Below, one piece after another: positions 34,951 to 44,012 of a stretch of 64,000 nucleotides of DNA (the first letter of the stretch is position 1; every line of letters begins with the position of its first letter). Position numbers and translations under genes: made by a program. Source of the DNA: Devosia sp. (GTDB taxonomy: Bacteria > Pseudomonadota > Alphaproteobacteria > Rhizobiales > Devosiaceae); contig JADJPS010000018.1 of assembly GCA_016713105.1 (NCBI GenBank), positions 496,001 through 560,000 on the forward strand. The letters are read 5' to 3'. The notes under the pieces were generated by a model. The model was given only the letters and a program-made list of their open reading frames with translations. It was not told where the DNA came from and did no database searches.

Positions 34951-36234
34951 TCACTCCGCCCTCTCGACCAGCGCAGCCACCCCCATGCCGCCTGCCGTGC
35001 ACACGGAAATGAGCGCCCTGTGCTTGTCCTGCGTGCCAAGCAGCTTGGCCGTCAATCCGAGAATCCGTGCGCCGGTCGCGGCGAACGGATGGCCATAGGC
35101 GAGACTCGATCCCTTGATGTTGATCCGCTCCGGATCGATCTCCCCCAGCGGCGACTCTCGACCGAGGACATCGCGGCTGTAGGCTGGATCGCGCCACGCC
35201 TTCAGCGTCGACAGCACCTGCGCCGCGAAGGCCTCGTGGATCTCGAACAGGTCGATGTCGGCAAACGACAGGTTCGCTCGGCGCAGCATGTCGGAGACGG
35301 CAATGGTCGGCGCCATCAGCAGCCCGTCGCCTCCGGCAAAGTTGTTGGCCCCGACCTGTCCCAGCGTCAGGTAGGCAAGTACCGGCAGTCCGCGTGCCCT
35401 GGCCCAGTCTTCGCTGGCGAGCAGCACCGCAGCGGCGCCGTCGGTGAGCGGCGTCGAGTTGGCGGCAGTCAGCGTGCCCTTGCCCGAATTCCGATCGAAG
35501 GCGGGCTTCATGTTCGCCATCTTGTCGAGACTGGTATCGGCCCGGACATTGTTGTCCCTGATCACACCGGCGAACGGCACGACGAGATCGTCATGAAAAC
35601 CATCGTCGTAGGCGCGCGCGGCGTTGTGGTGGCTCTTCAGCGCCAGCCTGTCCTGGTCTTCACGGCCGATGTCCCACTCACGCGCCATGAGTTCGCAGTG
35701 CTGGCCCATGGAAAGGCCGGTGCGTGGCTCCTGCGTCGAAGGTGCCACCGGCTTCAACTCGCCCAGGGAAAGACCCTTGAACACCCTGGCACGCTCCCCG
35801 AGCGTCCTGGCCCTGCTCAGATCGATCATGCGGTGCTGGAATCTCTCGCCGAACACGACCGGGCTGTCGGAGACACTATCGCTACCGGCCGCTATCCCGC
35901 TCTCGATCTCGCCCGTGGCAATCTTGGCGCCGAGGATCAGTGCCGCCTGCAGGCTCGTTCCGCAGGCGATCTGTATGTTGGTGCCGGGTGTCCGCGGCGA
36001 CAGCCCGGCATCCAGCGCCGCCTCCCGCGCGAGATTGAAATCCCTGCTGTGGCTGAGGACGGCACCTGCCATCACCTCGCCAACCGGCTGCCCCTTCAGA
36101 TTGAACTTCTCGACCAGCCCGCCGAGCGCTGCCCCGAGCATCTGCAGGTTGCCGACCTCGGCATAGCCCGTATGGGCGCGCTGGAACGGGATGCGGGCGG
36201 ACCCGACGATAGCGACCTTGCGCATTTCGGCCAT
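34951..36234 (-). CDS. fadI: Acetyl-CoA acyltransferase (thiolase, FadI-like)
   Basis: 427 residues, the last step of beta-oxidation, cleaving 3-ketoacyl-CoA. The nucleophile Cys is in NIQIACGTSLQAAL, the active-site His is in FEIHEAFAAQ, GHPFAATGAR is present and the second catalytic Cys is in SVCTAGGMGV. The length and the MAEMRKVAIVGSARIPFQRA start resemble FadI rather than FadA. The start at 36234 overlaps the fadB stop (TGATG). Because of the frame error in fadB the two genes appear as one long open frame, which is an artefact. Confidence 0.9.
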   Translation of the reverse strand: MAEMRKVAIVGSARIPFQRAHTGYAEVGNLQMLGAALGGLVEKFNLKGQPVGEVMAGAVLSHSRDFNLAREAALDAGLSPRTPGTNIQIACGTSLQAALILGAKIATGEIESGIAAGSDSVSDSPVVFGERFQHRMIDLSRARTLGERARVFKGLSLGELKPVAPSTQEPRTGLSMGQHCELMAREWDIGREDQDRLALKSHHNAARAYDDGFHDDLVVPFAGVIRDNNVRADTSLDKMANMKPAFDRNSGKGTLTAANSTPLTDGAAAVLLASEDWARARGLPVLAYLTLGQVGANNFAGGDGLLMAPTIAVSDMLRRANLSFADIDLFEIHEAFAAQVLSTLKAWRDPAYSRDVLGRESPLGEIDPERINIKGSSLAYGHPFAATGARILGLTAKLLGTQDKHRALISVCTAGGMGVAALVERAE

Positions 36235-38202
36235 CAGGCTCTCCCGTCCGCTCGTGCTTTCATCGGACCGCCCAGGAACGGCGCGAAGCCAGTCCCGAGG
36301 ATAACCCCGATATCGGCAAGATCGGCGCTTGCCACCACCCCTTCCTCGACGGCAATCCGCGTTGCCTCGACCATCGGCTGGACCAGTTCGCGGCCAAGCC
36401 CGGCGAGGTCGGGGTGCGGCGGAACCTCCGCCTTGACGGCCTTTCCGCCCTGCCACGTGTAAGCCCTGCCCGCTCTTCCGGCCGAGCTTGTTCTCGGCGA
36501 TCAGGCGGCCGAACTGGCTGTCTTCGGGGACGGCGCTGCCCAGTTCGGCCGCGACCGACTTGCCCACGTCAAGTCCGACCGTGTCCATCAGTTCGATCGG
36601 TCCCATCGGCATGCCGAAAGCCACCGCGGCCGCATCGATCTGCTCCTTGCTCGCTCCCGCCTCGACCCGCTGCACGGCCCCGAGCATGTACGGCATCAGC
36701 ACGCGGTTGACGAGAAAGCCGGGCGCCGACTTGACCACCACCGGGGACTTGCCGATCGCAAGGGCAAAGCTCGCGCCGCGCGAAATGTCGAGATCGGTAT
36801 TGAACCTGGAGCGGATGACCTCGACCAGCGGCAGCTGCGCCACCGGATTGAAGAAGTGCAGCCCGATCAGGCGACTGGGGTTTCTCAAGCCCTCCGCGAT
36901 GCGCTCGAGTTCAATCGAGGACGTATTGGTCGCAAGGATTGCACCGCTCTTGGCCCGCAATTCGGCGTCCGCAAAGATCTGCCGCTTGACCTCCAGCTTC
37001 TCGACGACGGCCTCGATCACCACGTCGGCCCGCGCCAGCCCCTTGCCCGCGGGATCGGCCTCGAGCCGGGCGACGGCGTTGTCGATCTCGGTCCGCGTCT
37101 TGAGCCGCTTCTTGAACAGCGACTTCGCCCGCGCCAGCGCCGGCTTGATGCGCTCGAGATCGAGGTCCTGCAGCGTGACCCCCATGCCGCGCAGCGCGCA
37201 CCAGGCGGCGATGTCGCCGCCCATCACGCCCGCGCCGACCACATGGACGCGCCGGAACACCGGCTTCTCCATTCCCCTCACGCCCTGCTTCTTGAGGCTC
37301 TCCGACAAAAAGAACACCCGCCGCAGGTTGGTCGCGGTCGGGGTGCCCATCACCGGCGCAAACCCGCCGCTCTCGCCCTTGCACATCGCGCGCCAGTCAT
37401 CGCCATGCTCCTGGTAGAGGTCGATCAGGGCGTGCGGGGCCGGATAATGCTCCTTGCGGGCCTTCCGGGCGACCTCGGCGCGCATCCTGTCGGCGGTGAA
37501 CCGGCGCAGCGGCCCGAGCGCAGGGAGCCGCTTCGACCAATGCGCCACCCGGCTCTCCCGCCGCTGCAGCACCGCCTTGCGCGCTTCCCATCGCAGCATG
37601 TCGCGATGCCGGACCAGCTTGTCGACGAGCCCCATCCGGCGCGCCTGCGAGGCCCGGAGCAGCTTGCCGGTGAGCATGATCTGCATGGCGTCGACCGGCC
37701 CCGCCTGCCGGATCGACCGGCCGGTCCCGCCGAACCCGGGGAAGATGCCGAGATTGACCTCGGGAAAGCCGATGCGCGTCGCATCCGAGTTCACCGCGAT
37801 GCGATATCGGCACGCCAGGGCCAGCTCCAGGCCGCCGCCGAGGCAGAAGCCATGGATCGCGGCGACCATCGGCACCTTGAGCGCCTCGATGCGGTTGAAC
37901 AGCGCGTGGGTCCGCTCCAGCGCCGCCACCAGCACGCCCGGGTCGGCCATTTCGTCGAACTCGCTGACATCCGCCCCGGCGATGAAGCCGGACTCCTTGC
38001 CCGACAGCAGCACCACGCCCTTCAGCTCGCCACTCGCTGCCAGCGCCTCGACCGCGTCGACGAACCGCGACAGGTCGACGATCGCCTCCCGGCTGAGCGT
38101 GTTGACCGGCGACTTGGGTGTATCGACGGTCAGCCAGCCGATACCTTCGACATCGATGCGGAACTGCCAGTGCCGGCTGGTGGGGATTTCCGTCTGGGCC
38201 AT
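36234..38202 (-). CDS. fadB: Fatty-acid oxidation complex alpha subunit, frame broken once
   Basis: A bifunctional enzyme. The N-terminal enoyl-CoA hydratase domain has KESGFIAGADVSEF and IHGFCLGGGLELALACRYRI with the active-site Glu. The 3-hydroxyacyl-CoA dehydrogenase domain has the NAD motif VHVVGAGVMGGDIAAW near residue 316, LATNTSSIELERIAE and LIGLHFFNPVAQLPLVEVI. Near 36460 (after GRKSGQG) the frame moves by one base and continues YTWQGGKAVKAEVPPHPDLAG to a normal C-terminus at 36234. The corrected length is about 655 residues. The next gene, the thiolase, completes the complex; the gene lies 31 bases after fadE. Confidence 0.9.
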
Positions 38203-38233
38203 TGCCGGCTCCTTGTTGCTGCGGCGCGACGGC

Positions 38234-40717
38234 TCACTCGGCCGCGTTGTCCACCTGGGGCTGGCGCCCGAGTTGGCGGGATGCCAGTTCGTCCGGATCG
38301 AAGTCGTCGACCCGAATGACCCGGTCAGTAGCCTGGTCGGCGAGCCTCAGGGTCGCCGCCTCGGCCTCTGTCAGTACGCCCGCGTCCACGGCGTCGGTGA
38401 TCGCGTCCCGGTCGAGTCGCCTCTCTATCATGCCCTTCTTGATGGCACGCACGAACTTCGTCTCGATCTCCTCGGCCCGGGTGACCTTGATCAGCGCATC
38501 CTCGAGCACGCCCGTCACATCCTTGGGATCCATCGACACATAGGTTCCCCTGGTCAGTCGATCGCGGAACTCGCCGGGCACCATCACTGCCCGGGCCAAC
38601 CGGTAAGTGGCGCGATCCGAGGCCGGCCTGGCGTGGCGTCCCAATGGAAACACCAGCACGCGCATCAGATTCCGCAACAGCAGGTTCGGGAAGTTCGCAA
38701 ATACCGCCGCAAAGCTCTGCTGCATCGAGAACACCAGATCGCGGGCCACCGCGTCCACCACGGCGCGATCGGCCTCAAGCCGACCGTCGTCCTCGTAGCG
38801 CTTGAGAACCGCCGAGAGCAGGTAGAGGTCGGACAGGATGTCGGCCATGCGACCCGACAGCCGCTGCTTGCGCTTGAGGTCGCCGCCGAGGAAGGCGACG
38901 GTCCAGTCACCGACAAGCGCGAAGCTCTGCGCGTAGCGGCTGAGTTGGCGATACCAGCGCGCCATGTCGTGGCGCACCGGGCTCGCGGCAAAGTGCCCCC
39001 CACTCAGGGCGTGGAGGAAACTCCCCGCCATGTTGCGGAGCATGAAACTGACATGCCCGCGGAACGCCGTGTCGAACGCCGCAAGGCCAACCGCCCGGTC
39101 CTGGGCCTGGGCCGCCTCGATCTCGGCATAGAGGTAGGGATGTGCCCGCAGGGCCCCCTGGGCGAAAGTGATCAGCGTGCGGGTGAGGATGTTCGCCCCC
39201 TCGACGGTGATCGCCACCGGGGTCGTCGCGTAGGCGGCGAACAGGTAGTTCGTCGGCCCGTCCTGCACGGCGCGACCGCCATGGATGTCCATCGCATCGT
39301 TGACCCGGTCCCGCATCGCCTCGGTGGTGCGATACTTGAGCAGGGCGGAAAGCACCGAGGGGCGCTGCCCCTCGTCGACCATCGACGCGGTCAGCCCGCG
39401 CGCCGCCTCGAACGTGTAGGCCGAGCGCACCATCCGGGACAGCGGCTCGGCAACGCCCTCCATCAACCCCACCGGAATCGCGAACTGGCGGCGGATACGG
39501 GCATAGGCCGAGGAGACGCGCAGTGCGTGCTTGATCGACACCGTGCCGATGGCGGGCAGCGAGATCGCCCGGCCGGTGGACAGGCACTCCATCAGCATGC
39601 GCCAGCCCTGCCCGGCATAGTCCACCCCGCCGATGAGGAAATCCATCGGGACGAAGACGTTGCGCCCCTGCGTCGGCCCGTTCATGAAGGCCGAGCGCGC
39701 CGGGAAATGCCGTCGCCCGATCTTGACGCCCTTGAAGCCGGCCGGCACCAGCGCCAGGGTAATCCCGACATTGTCGACATCACCGATGAGGTGATCGGGA
39801 TCGCGCAGGTGGAACGCCAGCCCCAGCAGCGTCGCGACCGGAGCCAGCGTGATATAGCGCTTGTCCCAGCTCAGCTTGACGCCGAGAGTCTTCTTGCCCT
39901 CGTACAACTCGTGGCAGACAACGCCGACATCGCGCATGCCCGCCGCATCGGACCCGGCGTGCGGCCCGGTGAGAGCGAAGCACGGGACCTCCTGCCCCCT
40001 GGCCAGCCGATGCAGGTACTTCTGCTTCTGCTCGGGCGTTCCGTATTTTTCCAGCAGCTCTCCCGGTCCGAGCGAGTTCGGCACCATAACGGTGATGCCG
40101 GCCGCGATCGAGCGGGAGGCGATCTTGGACACCACCTGGCTCTGCGCCTGCGCCGAAAAGCCGAGCCCGCCATGCTCCCGGCCGATCAGCATGCCGAGAA
40201 AGCCCTGTTCCTTGAGGTAGGCCCACACTTCGGGCGGCAGGTCGGCCCGGTTGTGGCGCGTATCCCAGTCGTCGATCATCGCGCAGACGGTGTTGACCGG
40301 CCCGTCGAGAAACGCCTGTTCCTCGGCGGACAGGGTCGGCTTGCGGACACCGAGCAACTTTTCCCAGTTCAACTGGCCGGAGAACAGTTCCGCGTCCCAG
40401 CCGACGGTCCCAGCATCGAGGGCCTCCTGCTCGGTGCGGCTGACTCGTGGCAGGATCCGCTTGACCATCGTGTACGCGGGTCCGGTGATTGCCGCGCGCC
40501 GTACCGCCGTCAGCGTGAACAGCCCGAGCACTGCCGCAGGCAGCAGCGCCCCGATCCATCCCGGGGGATCGGTCATCAACCACAGTCCGCCGTCCAGCGA
40601 CACACGGCTGAGCACGCCGATCAGCAAGGCGCCGACGGCCCACTGCCAAAGGGGCGCGCGCCGCATGGCGAGTACCAGGGTGGCGACGACGCTGATCACG
40701 AGCAGGGCGATGCCCAT
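38234..40717 (-). CDS. fadE: Acyl-CoA dehydrogenase (FadE)
   Basis: 827 residues, close to the length of E. coli FadE. It has two or three N-terminal hydrophobic helices (MGIALLVISVVATLVLAMRR), then the acyl-CoA dehydrogenase body: CFALTGPHAGSDAAGM, KLSWDKRYITLAPVA, GRAISLPAIGTVSIKHALRV and MDIHGGRAVQDGPTNYLF. The C-terminal DUF1974 extension typical of FadE follows. It performs the first oxidation of acyl-CoA. ATG 40717 lies behind GAGGAGAATCGC; the open frame continues upstream across the promoter and should not be used. First gene of fadE-fadB-fadI. Confidence 0.93.
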   Translation of the reverse strand: MGIALLVISVVATLVLAMRRAPLWQWAVGALLIGVLSRVSLDGGLWLMTDPPGWIGALLPAAVLGLFTLTAVRRAAITGPAYTMVKRILPRVSRTEQEALDAGTVGWDAELFSGQLNWEKLLGVRKPTLSAEEQAFLDGPVNTVCAMIDDWDTRHNRADLPPEVWAYLKEQGFLGMLIGREHGGLGFSAQAQSQVVSKIASRSIAAGITVMVPNSLGPGELLEKYGTPEQKQKYLHRLARGQEVPCFALTGPHAGSDAAGMRDVGVVCHELYEGKKTLGVKLSWDKRYITLAPVATLLGLAFHLRDPDHLIGDVDNVGITLALVPAGFKGVKIGRRHFPARSAFMNGPTQGRNVFVPMDFLIGGVDYAGQGWRMLMECLSTGRAISLPAIGTVSIKHALRVSSAYARIRRQFAIPVGLMEGVAEPLSRMVRSAYTFEAARGLTASMVDEGQRPSVLSALLKYRTTEAMRDRVNDAMDIHGGRAVQDGPTNYLFAAYATTPVAITVEGANILTRTLITFAQGALRAHPYLYAEIEAAQAQDRAVGLAAFDTAFRGHVSFMLRNMAGSFLHALSGGHFAASPVRHDMARWYRQLSRYAQSFALVGDWTVAFLGGDLKRKQRLSGRMADILSDLYLLSAVLKRYEDDGRLEADRAVVDAVARDLVFSMQQSFAAVFANFPNLLLRNLMRVLVFPLGRHARPASDRATYRLARAVMVPGEFRDRLTRGTYVSMDPKDVTGVLEDALIKVTRAEEIETKFVRAIKKGMIERRLDRDAITDAVDAGVLTEAEAATLRLADQATDRVIRVDDFDPDELASRQLGRQPQVDNAAE

Positions 40718-40781
40718 GCGATTCTCCTCGACTCGCGCCAGGGAAAGCCGAGCGCGTGTCCACCTTCCCGAGCTTGAGGCC

Positions 40782-40812
40782 ACGATAGTGAAGGTTGACG
40801 TATACGTCAACC
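40782..40812 (-). promoter_or_regulatory. fadE promoter with overlapping 20-bp perfect palindrome
   Basis: GGTTGACGTATACGTCAACC (40793-40812) is a perfect palindrome. On the minus strand its TTGACG is a -35 box (40810-40805), followed after 17 bases by TATCGT (40787-40782). Transcription would begin about 58 bases before the fadE start. The palindrome covers the -35 and the start of the spacer, where a MerR-type regulator could act. Confidence 0.68.
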
Positions 40813-40900
40813 AATGGCTCCCGCGACTTGTCCGGGTCGTAGACCGGTGCTCGGGTCGTTGCTGCGCGGAAAGGACATGGCGCACCCGTTGCGTCGTCGT

Positions 40901-40930
40901 TTTGACGCAAACGTCAGTCGATGGCATAGT
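40901..40930 (+). promoter_or_regulatory. fadD promoter with overlapping palindrome
   Basis: TTGACG (40902-40907) and CATAGT (40925-40930) are 17 bases apart, facing fadD. TTGACGCAAACGTCAG (40902-40917) is a near palindrome with the same core and the same position relative to the -35 as the fadE site. The predicted leader is about 65 bases. Confidence 0.62.
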
Positions 40931-40971
40931 CCCTGCAATGGCATAGTCCGCGCAATGGCATAGTCCGGGCA
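40921..40971 (+). repeat. Three tandem 17-bp repeats in the fadD promoter region
   Basis: ATGGCATAGTCC plus five bases (CTGCA, GCGCA, GGGCA), repeated at 40921, 40938 and 40955 with no gap. The first copy contains the -10 box CATAGT. The repeats end just before the fadD ribosome-binding site. Confidence 0.85.
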
Positions 40972-41001
40972 ACGGACAGCACAAGTCCGAGGAGGAACGG
41001 A

Positions 41002-42720
41002 GTGGAAGAGGCAACCGCAGCATCGCCACGACCTTGGGTGGAGCGCTACCCCCCCGGTATATCCTGGGATGTCCCCATCAATCTCACACCCGTGCACGAG
41101 CAGGTGCTGGCCGCCTGTGCTCGAAACCCCGACGCCGATGCGCTTGACTTTCTCGGCAAGAAGACCCGTTTCGGCGAACTCGCGCACATGATCAACGCCC
41201 TGGCCGGGGCGTTGCAGTCCCAGTTCGGCGTCAAGAAGGGCGTGCGGGTCGCACTGATGCTGCCCAACACGCCGTTCTACGTCGTCGCCTACTATGCGGT
41301 GCTGCGCGCCGGCGGCACCGTGGTCAACTGCAATCCCCTCTACACGGTCCACGAACTCGGGCACATCGTCGGCAACGCAGGCGCCGACTTGCTGGTGACC
41401 CTCGACCTCAAGCAACTTTTCGAGAAGGCCGAGGCGCTGACCGAGGCGGGCCACGTTCGCCACCTGATCGTCTGCCACTTTCCCGACGCCCTGCCGGCAC
41501 TGAAGAAACTCCTGTTCCGGCTGGTCAAATCGAAGGATCTCGCCAGGCCGGAGCAGTCGCGCGTCGCCGCCAAGGTCGTGCGTTTCGACCACTTGCTGCG
41601 CCGCAACCTCACACCGGGCCCGGTCAGCATTGATGCCGAGCATGACGTCGCGGTGCAGCAATACACCGGCGGCACCACCGGCATTCCCAAGGGCGCCATG
41701 CTGAGCCACGCCAACATCGCGGCCAACATGAGCCAGATCGATGCCTGGGGTTGTGGCCTGTTCTACCCCCCCTCGCGTGTGGTCGCGGTGCTACCCTTCT
41801 TCCACATCTTCGCGATGACGGTGTGCATGAACGTGCCCCTGTGCAACGGCACACAGGTGGTGATGCTGCCGCGCTTCGAACTCAAGGCACTGCTCGACCT
41901 GCTGACGCGAACCGGAGCCAACGTCCTTCCGGCGGTACCGACGCTGATCCAGGCCCTCGCCAAGGCGGGGGAGCGGGCGGCGCCGCATCTCACCTCGCTC
42001 GAGGTGGTGGTCTCGGGCGGCGCGCCGCTTGCCGATGAGGTCCGCGCCGCGTGGGGCAAGGTGGGCAAGGCGCTGCTGGCGGAAGGATACGGGTTGACGG
42101 AAGCGTCGCCCGTGGTCTGCTGCGCTGCACTGCGTGTTCCGTCCAAGCCGATGTCCATCGGCCAGCCGCTGCCGGCGACCGACGTCCGCTTCGTCGACAT
42201 CGACACCGGCGAGGTGGTGCCGCTCGGACAGCGCGGCGAACTGCAGGTCAAGGGACCGCAGGTGATGCTCGGCTACTACGACAATCCCGAGGCGACGCGA
42301 GACGTCTTCACCGACGGCTGGCTGCGGACCGGCGACGTCGGGCTGATGGACGAGGACGGCTATGTCTTCCTCGTCGATCGCATCAAGGACCTGATCATCT
42401 GCTCGGGCTTCAACGTCTATCCGCGCACCATCGAGGAAGCGCTGCTGCGCCATCCGGCGGTCGAGGAATGCAACGTCATCGGCGTACCGGACGCCTACCG
42501 CGGCGAGGCGCCTGTCGCCTTCGTGAAGCTCAGGTCCGGCACCACCGTCACCGAACACGAGCTCAAGAAGTTCCTTGCCGAAACGCTCAACAAGATCGAG
42601 TTGCCCAAGGAGTTCATCTTCAAGGACCAGCTTCCCAAGACGCTCATCGGCAAGCTCTCGAAAAAGGAACTCCGCGAGGAGTACCGCACCCGCGCGACGA
42701 GCAGCGATGAACCGGCCTGA
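41002..42720 (+). CDS. fadD: Long-chain fatty-acid-CoA ligase
   Basis: 572 residues. It activates fatty acids with ATP and CoA through an acyl-adenylate. The AMP-binding motif is QQYTGGTTGIPKGAMLSHAN near residue 219; later motifs are EGYGLTEASPV, GWLRTGDVGLMDEDGYVFLV and IICSGFNVYPRTIEEAL, with the final catalytic Lys in KTLIGKLSKKELR. It is likely peripheral at the inner membrane. The start is GTG 41002 behind GAGGAGGAACGGA. Divergent from fadE across a 284-base shared promoter region; the MerR gene overlaps its end by 14 bases. Confidence 0.94.
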   Translation: MEEATAASPRPWVERYPPGISWDVPINLTPVHEQVLAACARNPDADALDFLGKKTRFGELAHMINALAGALQSQFGVKKGVRVALMLPNTPFYVVAYYAVLRAGGTVVNCNPLYTVHELGHIVGNAGADLLVTLDLKQLFEKAEALTEAGHVRHLIVCHFPDALPALKKLLFRLVKSKDLARPEQSRVAAKVVRFDHLLRRNLTPGPVSIDAEHDVAVQQYTGGTTGIPKGAMLSHANIAANMSQIDAWGCGLFYPPSRVVAVLPFFHIFAMTVCMNVPLCNGTQVVMLPRFELKALLDLLTRTGANVLPAVPTLIQALAKAGERAAPHLTSLEVVVSGGAPLADEVRAAWGKVGKALLAEGYGLTEASPVVCCAALRVPSKPMSIGQPLPATDVRFVDIDTGEVVPLGQRGELQVKGPQVMLGYYDNPEATRDVFTDGWLRTGDVGLMDEDGYVFLVDRIKDLIICSGFNVYPRTIEEALLRHPAVEECNVIGVPDAYRGEAPVAFVKLRSGTTVTEHELKKFLAETLNKIELPKEFIFKDQLPKTLIGKLSKKELREEYRTRATSSDEPA

Positions 42721-43102
42721 GTCCGAGAATCGCGATCTGTTTGCCATCGCCGACCTCGCCCGCGAGTTCGGCATCTCGACGCGCGCCATCCGCTTCTACG
42801 AGGCCAAGGGCCTGCTCAACCCCGAGCGGGTCGGCGGCACACGGGTCTTCCGTCGCCGTGATCGCGCAAGGTTGATGCTCATCCTGCGCGGAAAGCGACT
42901 AGGGTTCTCCTTGCGTGACATCTCCGACTACCTGAGCCTGTATGACGCCCAGTCGCGGACCGCGCAGGTCAGCTTGCTGATCGGCAAGGTGGATGAACGC
43001 CTGCAGCTGCTCGAGCGCCAGTTGGGAGACTTGCAGACGACGATCACCGAGCTCAGGGAGATTCGGAAGCTTGCGGGCGACCGGCTGGCACAGGGAAGAT
43101 GA
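42707..43102 (+). CDS. MerR family transcriptional regulator, candidate fatty-acid oxidation regulator
   Basis: 131 residues. The N-terminal winged helix-turn-helix is clear (FAIADLAREFGISTRAIRFY, then EAKGLLNPERVGGTRVF), followed by the long dimerisation helix (KVDERLQLLERQLGDLQTTI). It has no metal-binding cysteines, so a metal sensor is unlikely. In other proteobacteria LiuR-type MerR proteins control branched-chain and fatty-acid oxidation from palindromes of this kind; the placement in the fadD operon fits that role but is inference. ATG 42707 overlaps fadD. Confidence 0.83.
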   Translation: MNRPESENRDLFAIADLAREFGISTRAIRFYEAKGLLNPERVGGTRVFRRRDRARLMLILRGKRLGFSLRDISDYLSLYDAQSRTAQVSLLIGKVDERLQLLERQLGDLQTTITELREIRKLAGDRLAQGR

Positions 43103-43719
43103 CGATGAGCGTGCTGCGCCGTGTCCTTGGCCTCGGCGTGACCTTGGCCATCAGCCTCGTACTGGCGGCCTGCACGCTGTCATCCGACACCGATCTGATC
43201 GCTACGGACACGCTGGTGACGCCATTGCCGGCGCATTTCTCGATGTTCCCGTTCAAACTCGACGGCGCGGACTACGCGCCCACCGACGACGCCCCGATCG
43301 ACTACGCCCTGGACGGTTCGGCCTACATTGCCGGCGACCGCAGCATGACCATCCGGTTCGCGCCGCTGGGCGACGACACCTACCTGATCGCCGCTTCCGG
43401 GGCTGACCTCGGCGCCCTCTATGGCACCATTCGCATCGACGCTGACGTCGTCGCCATAAGGATGGTCTTCGGCGATGGCCTCGCGACGGCAATCGAGGCC
43501 GCCATGGCCACCGCTCCGGCCGCCATAGTCGCCGACATCGCCGTCGTCGACGGCGGCATCAAGGTCGGCAGGCGCGAGACGCTGGACTACGTCATCGGGC
43601 TGATCGAGGCAGGCGCGCTGCCCACCTCGCCGCTTGTCGCCTGGATCGGATCCGACGGGAATGCCAGGCCGCCGGCCCGCATCATCGCCGACGGCGACAG
43701 GTTCAAGGCCGGCGGCTGA
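43099..43719 (+). CDS. Putative lipoprotein of unknown function
   Basis: 206 residues. Signal peptide with lipobox LVLAAC, so lipidation at Cys25 is likely and the protein should be anchored in the envelope. The remainder is rich in Ala/Asp with short strands (YIAGDRSMTIRFAPLGDDTY); I recognise no domain. It starts on the overlapping ATGA of the MerR gene and is therefore in the fadD operon. A role in fatty-acid uptake can only be guessed. Confidence 0.7.
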   Translation: MTMSVLRRVLGLGVTLAISLVLAACTLSSDTDLIATDTLVTPLPAHFSMFPFKLDGADYAPTDDAPIDYALDGSAYIAGDRSMTIRFAPLGDDTYLIAASGADLGALYGTIRIDADVVAIRMVFGDGLATAIEAAMATAPAAIVADIAVVDGGIKVGRRETLDYVIGLIEAGALPTSPLVAWIGSDGNARPPARIIADGDRFKAGG

Positions 43720-43722
43720 ACG

Positions 43723-43751
43723 TTGAAGTTGTGTACGTGATCACGTATATT
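43723..43751 (+). promoter_or_regulatory. Promoter and operator of the toxin-antitoxin pair
   Basis: TTGAAG (43723-43728), 17-base spacer, TATATT (43746-43751). A perfect 14-bp palindrome TACGTGATCACGTA (43734-43747) fills the spacer and enters the -10, as expected for autorepression by the antitoxin. The predicted transcription start is at or next to the ATG (43758), so the mRNA would be leaderless or nearly so. Confidence 0.62.
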
Positions 43752-43757
43752 GCTCGT

Positions 43758-44012
43758 ATGCGCGCCACCACAGCCACCGAATTTCGCAAGAATCTCGCCA
43801 GCGAACTCGACCGCGTCGAGAATGACCGCGAGCCGCTGATCATCGTCCGTTCCCGTGGCAAGCCGGCGGCGGTGTTGATGTCGCTCGAGGAGTTCGGCTC
43901 CTGGGAAGCGACGCAACACCTGCTCAAGAGCCCGGAGAACGCCCGGCGACTGCGCGAGTCGATCGCGCGCCTCGAAGCCGGAAGCGGCACAGAGCGGAAA
44001 CTCATCGAGTGA
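43758..44012 (+). CDS. Type II antitoxin, YefM/Phd family
   Basis: 84 residues. The N-terminal Phd/YefM DNA-binding fold is visible (MRATTATEFRKNLASELDRV, then PLIIVRSRGKPAAVLMSLEE), followed by a C-terminal toxin-neutralising helix. It would repress its own promoter and hold the YoeB toxin inactive. ATG 43758 was chosen over an upstream ATG in the operator because it gives the family length. No ribosome-binding site is seen. Its stop overlaps the toxin GTG start by four bases. Confidence 0.85.
   Translation: MRATTATEFRKNLASELDRVENDREPLIIVRSRGKPAAVLMSLEEFGSWEATQHLLKSPENARRLRESIARLEAGSGTERKLIE

Noticed and set aside
34951..38202. A single 1083-residue fusion of FadB and thiolase.
   Set aside because: The joining segment is out-of-frame FadB sequence. 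Correcting the base near 36460 restores the FadB C-terminus and a TGATG overlap with the thiolase start.
37454..40777. A 1107-residue plus-strand frame opposite fadE/fadB.
   Set aside because: His/Arg/Gly-rich shadow of conserved minus-strand genes in high-GC DNA; no recognisable domain.
40921..40971. CRISPR-like array.
   Set aside because: The three 17-base units have no spacers and there are no cas genes; they are plain tandem repeats.
38234..41029. FadE with 104 extra N-terminal residues.
   Set aside because: The extension would cross the fadE promoter, operator and tandem repeats; a good ribosome-binding site precedes ATG 40717.
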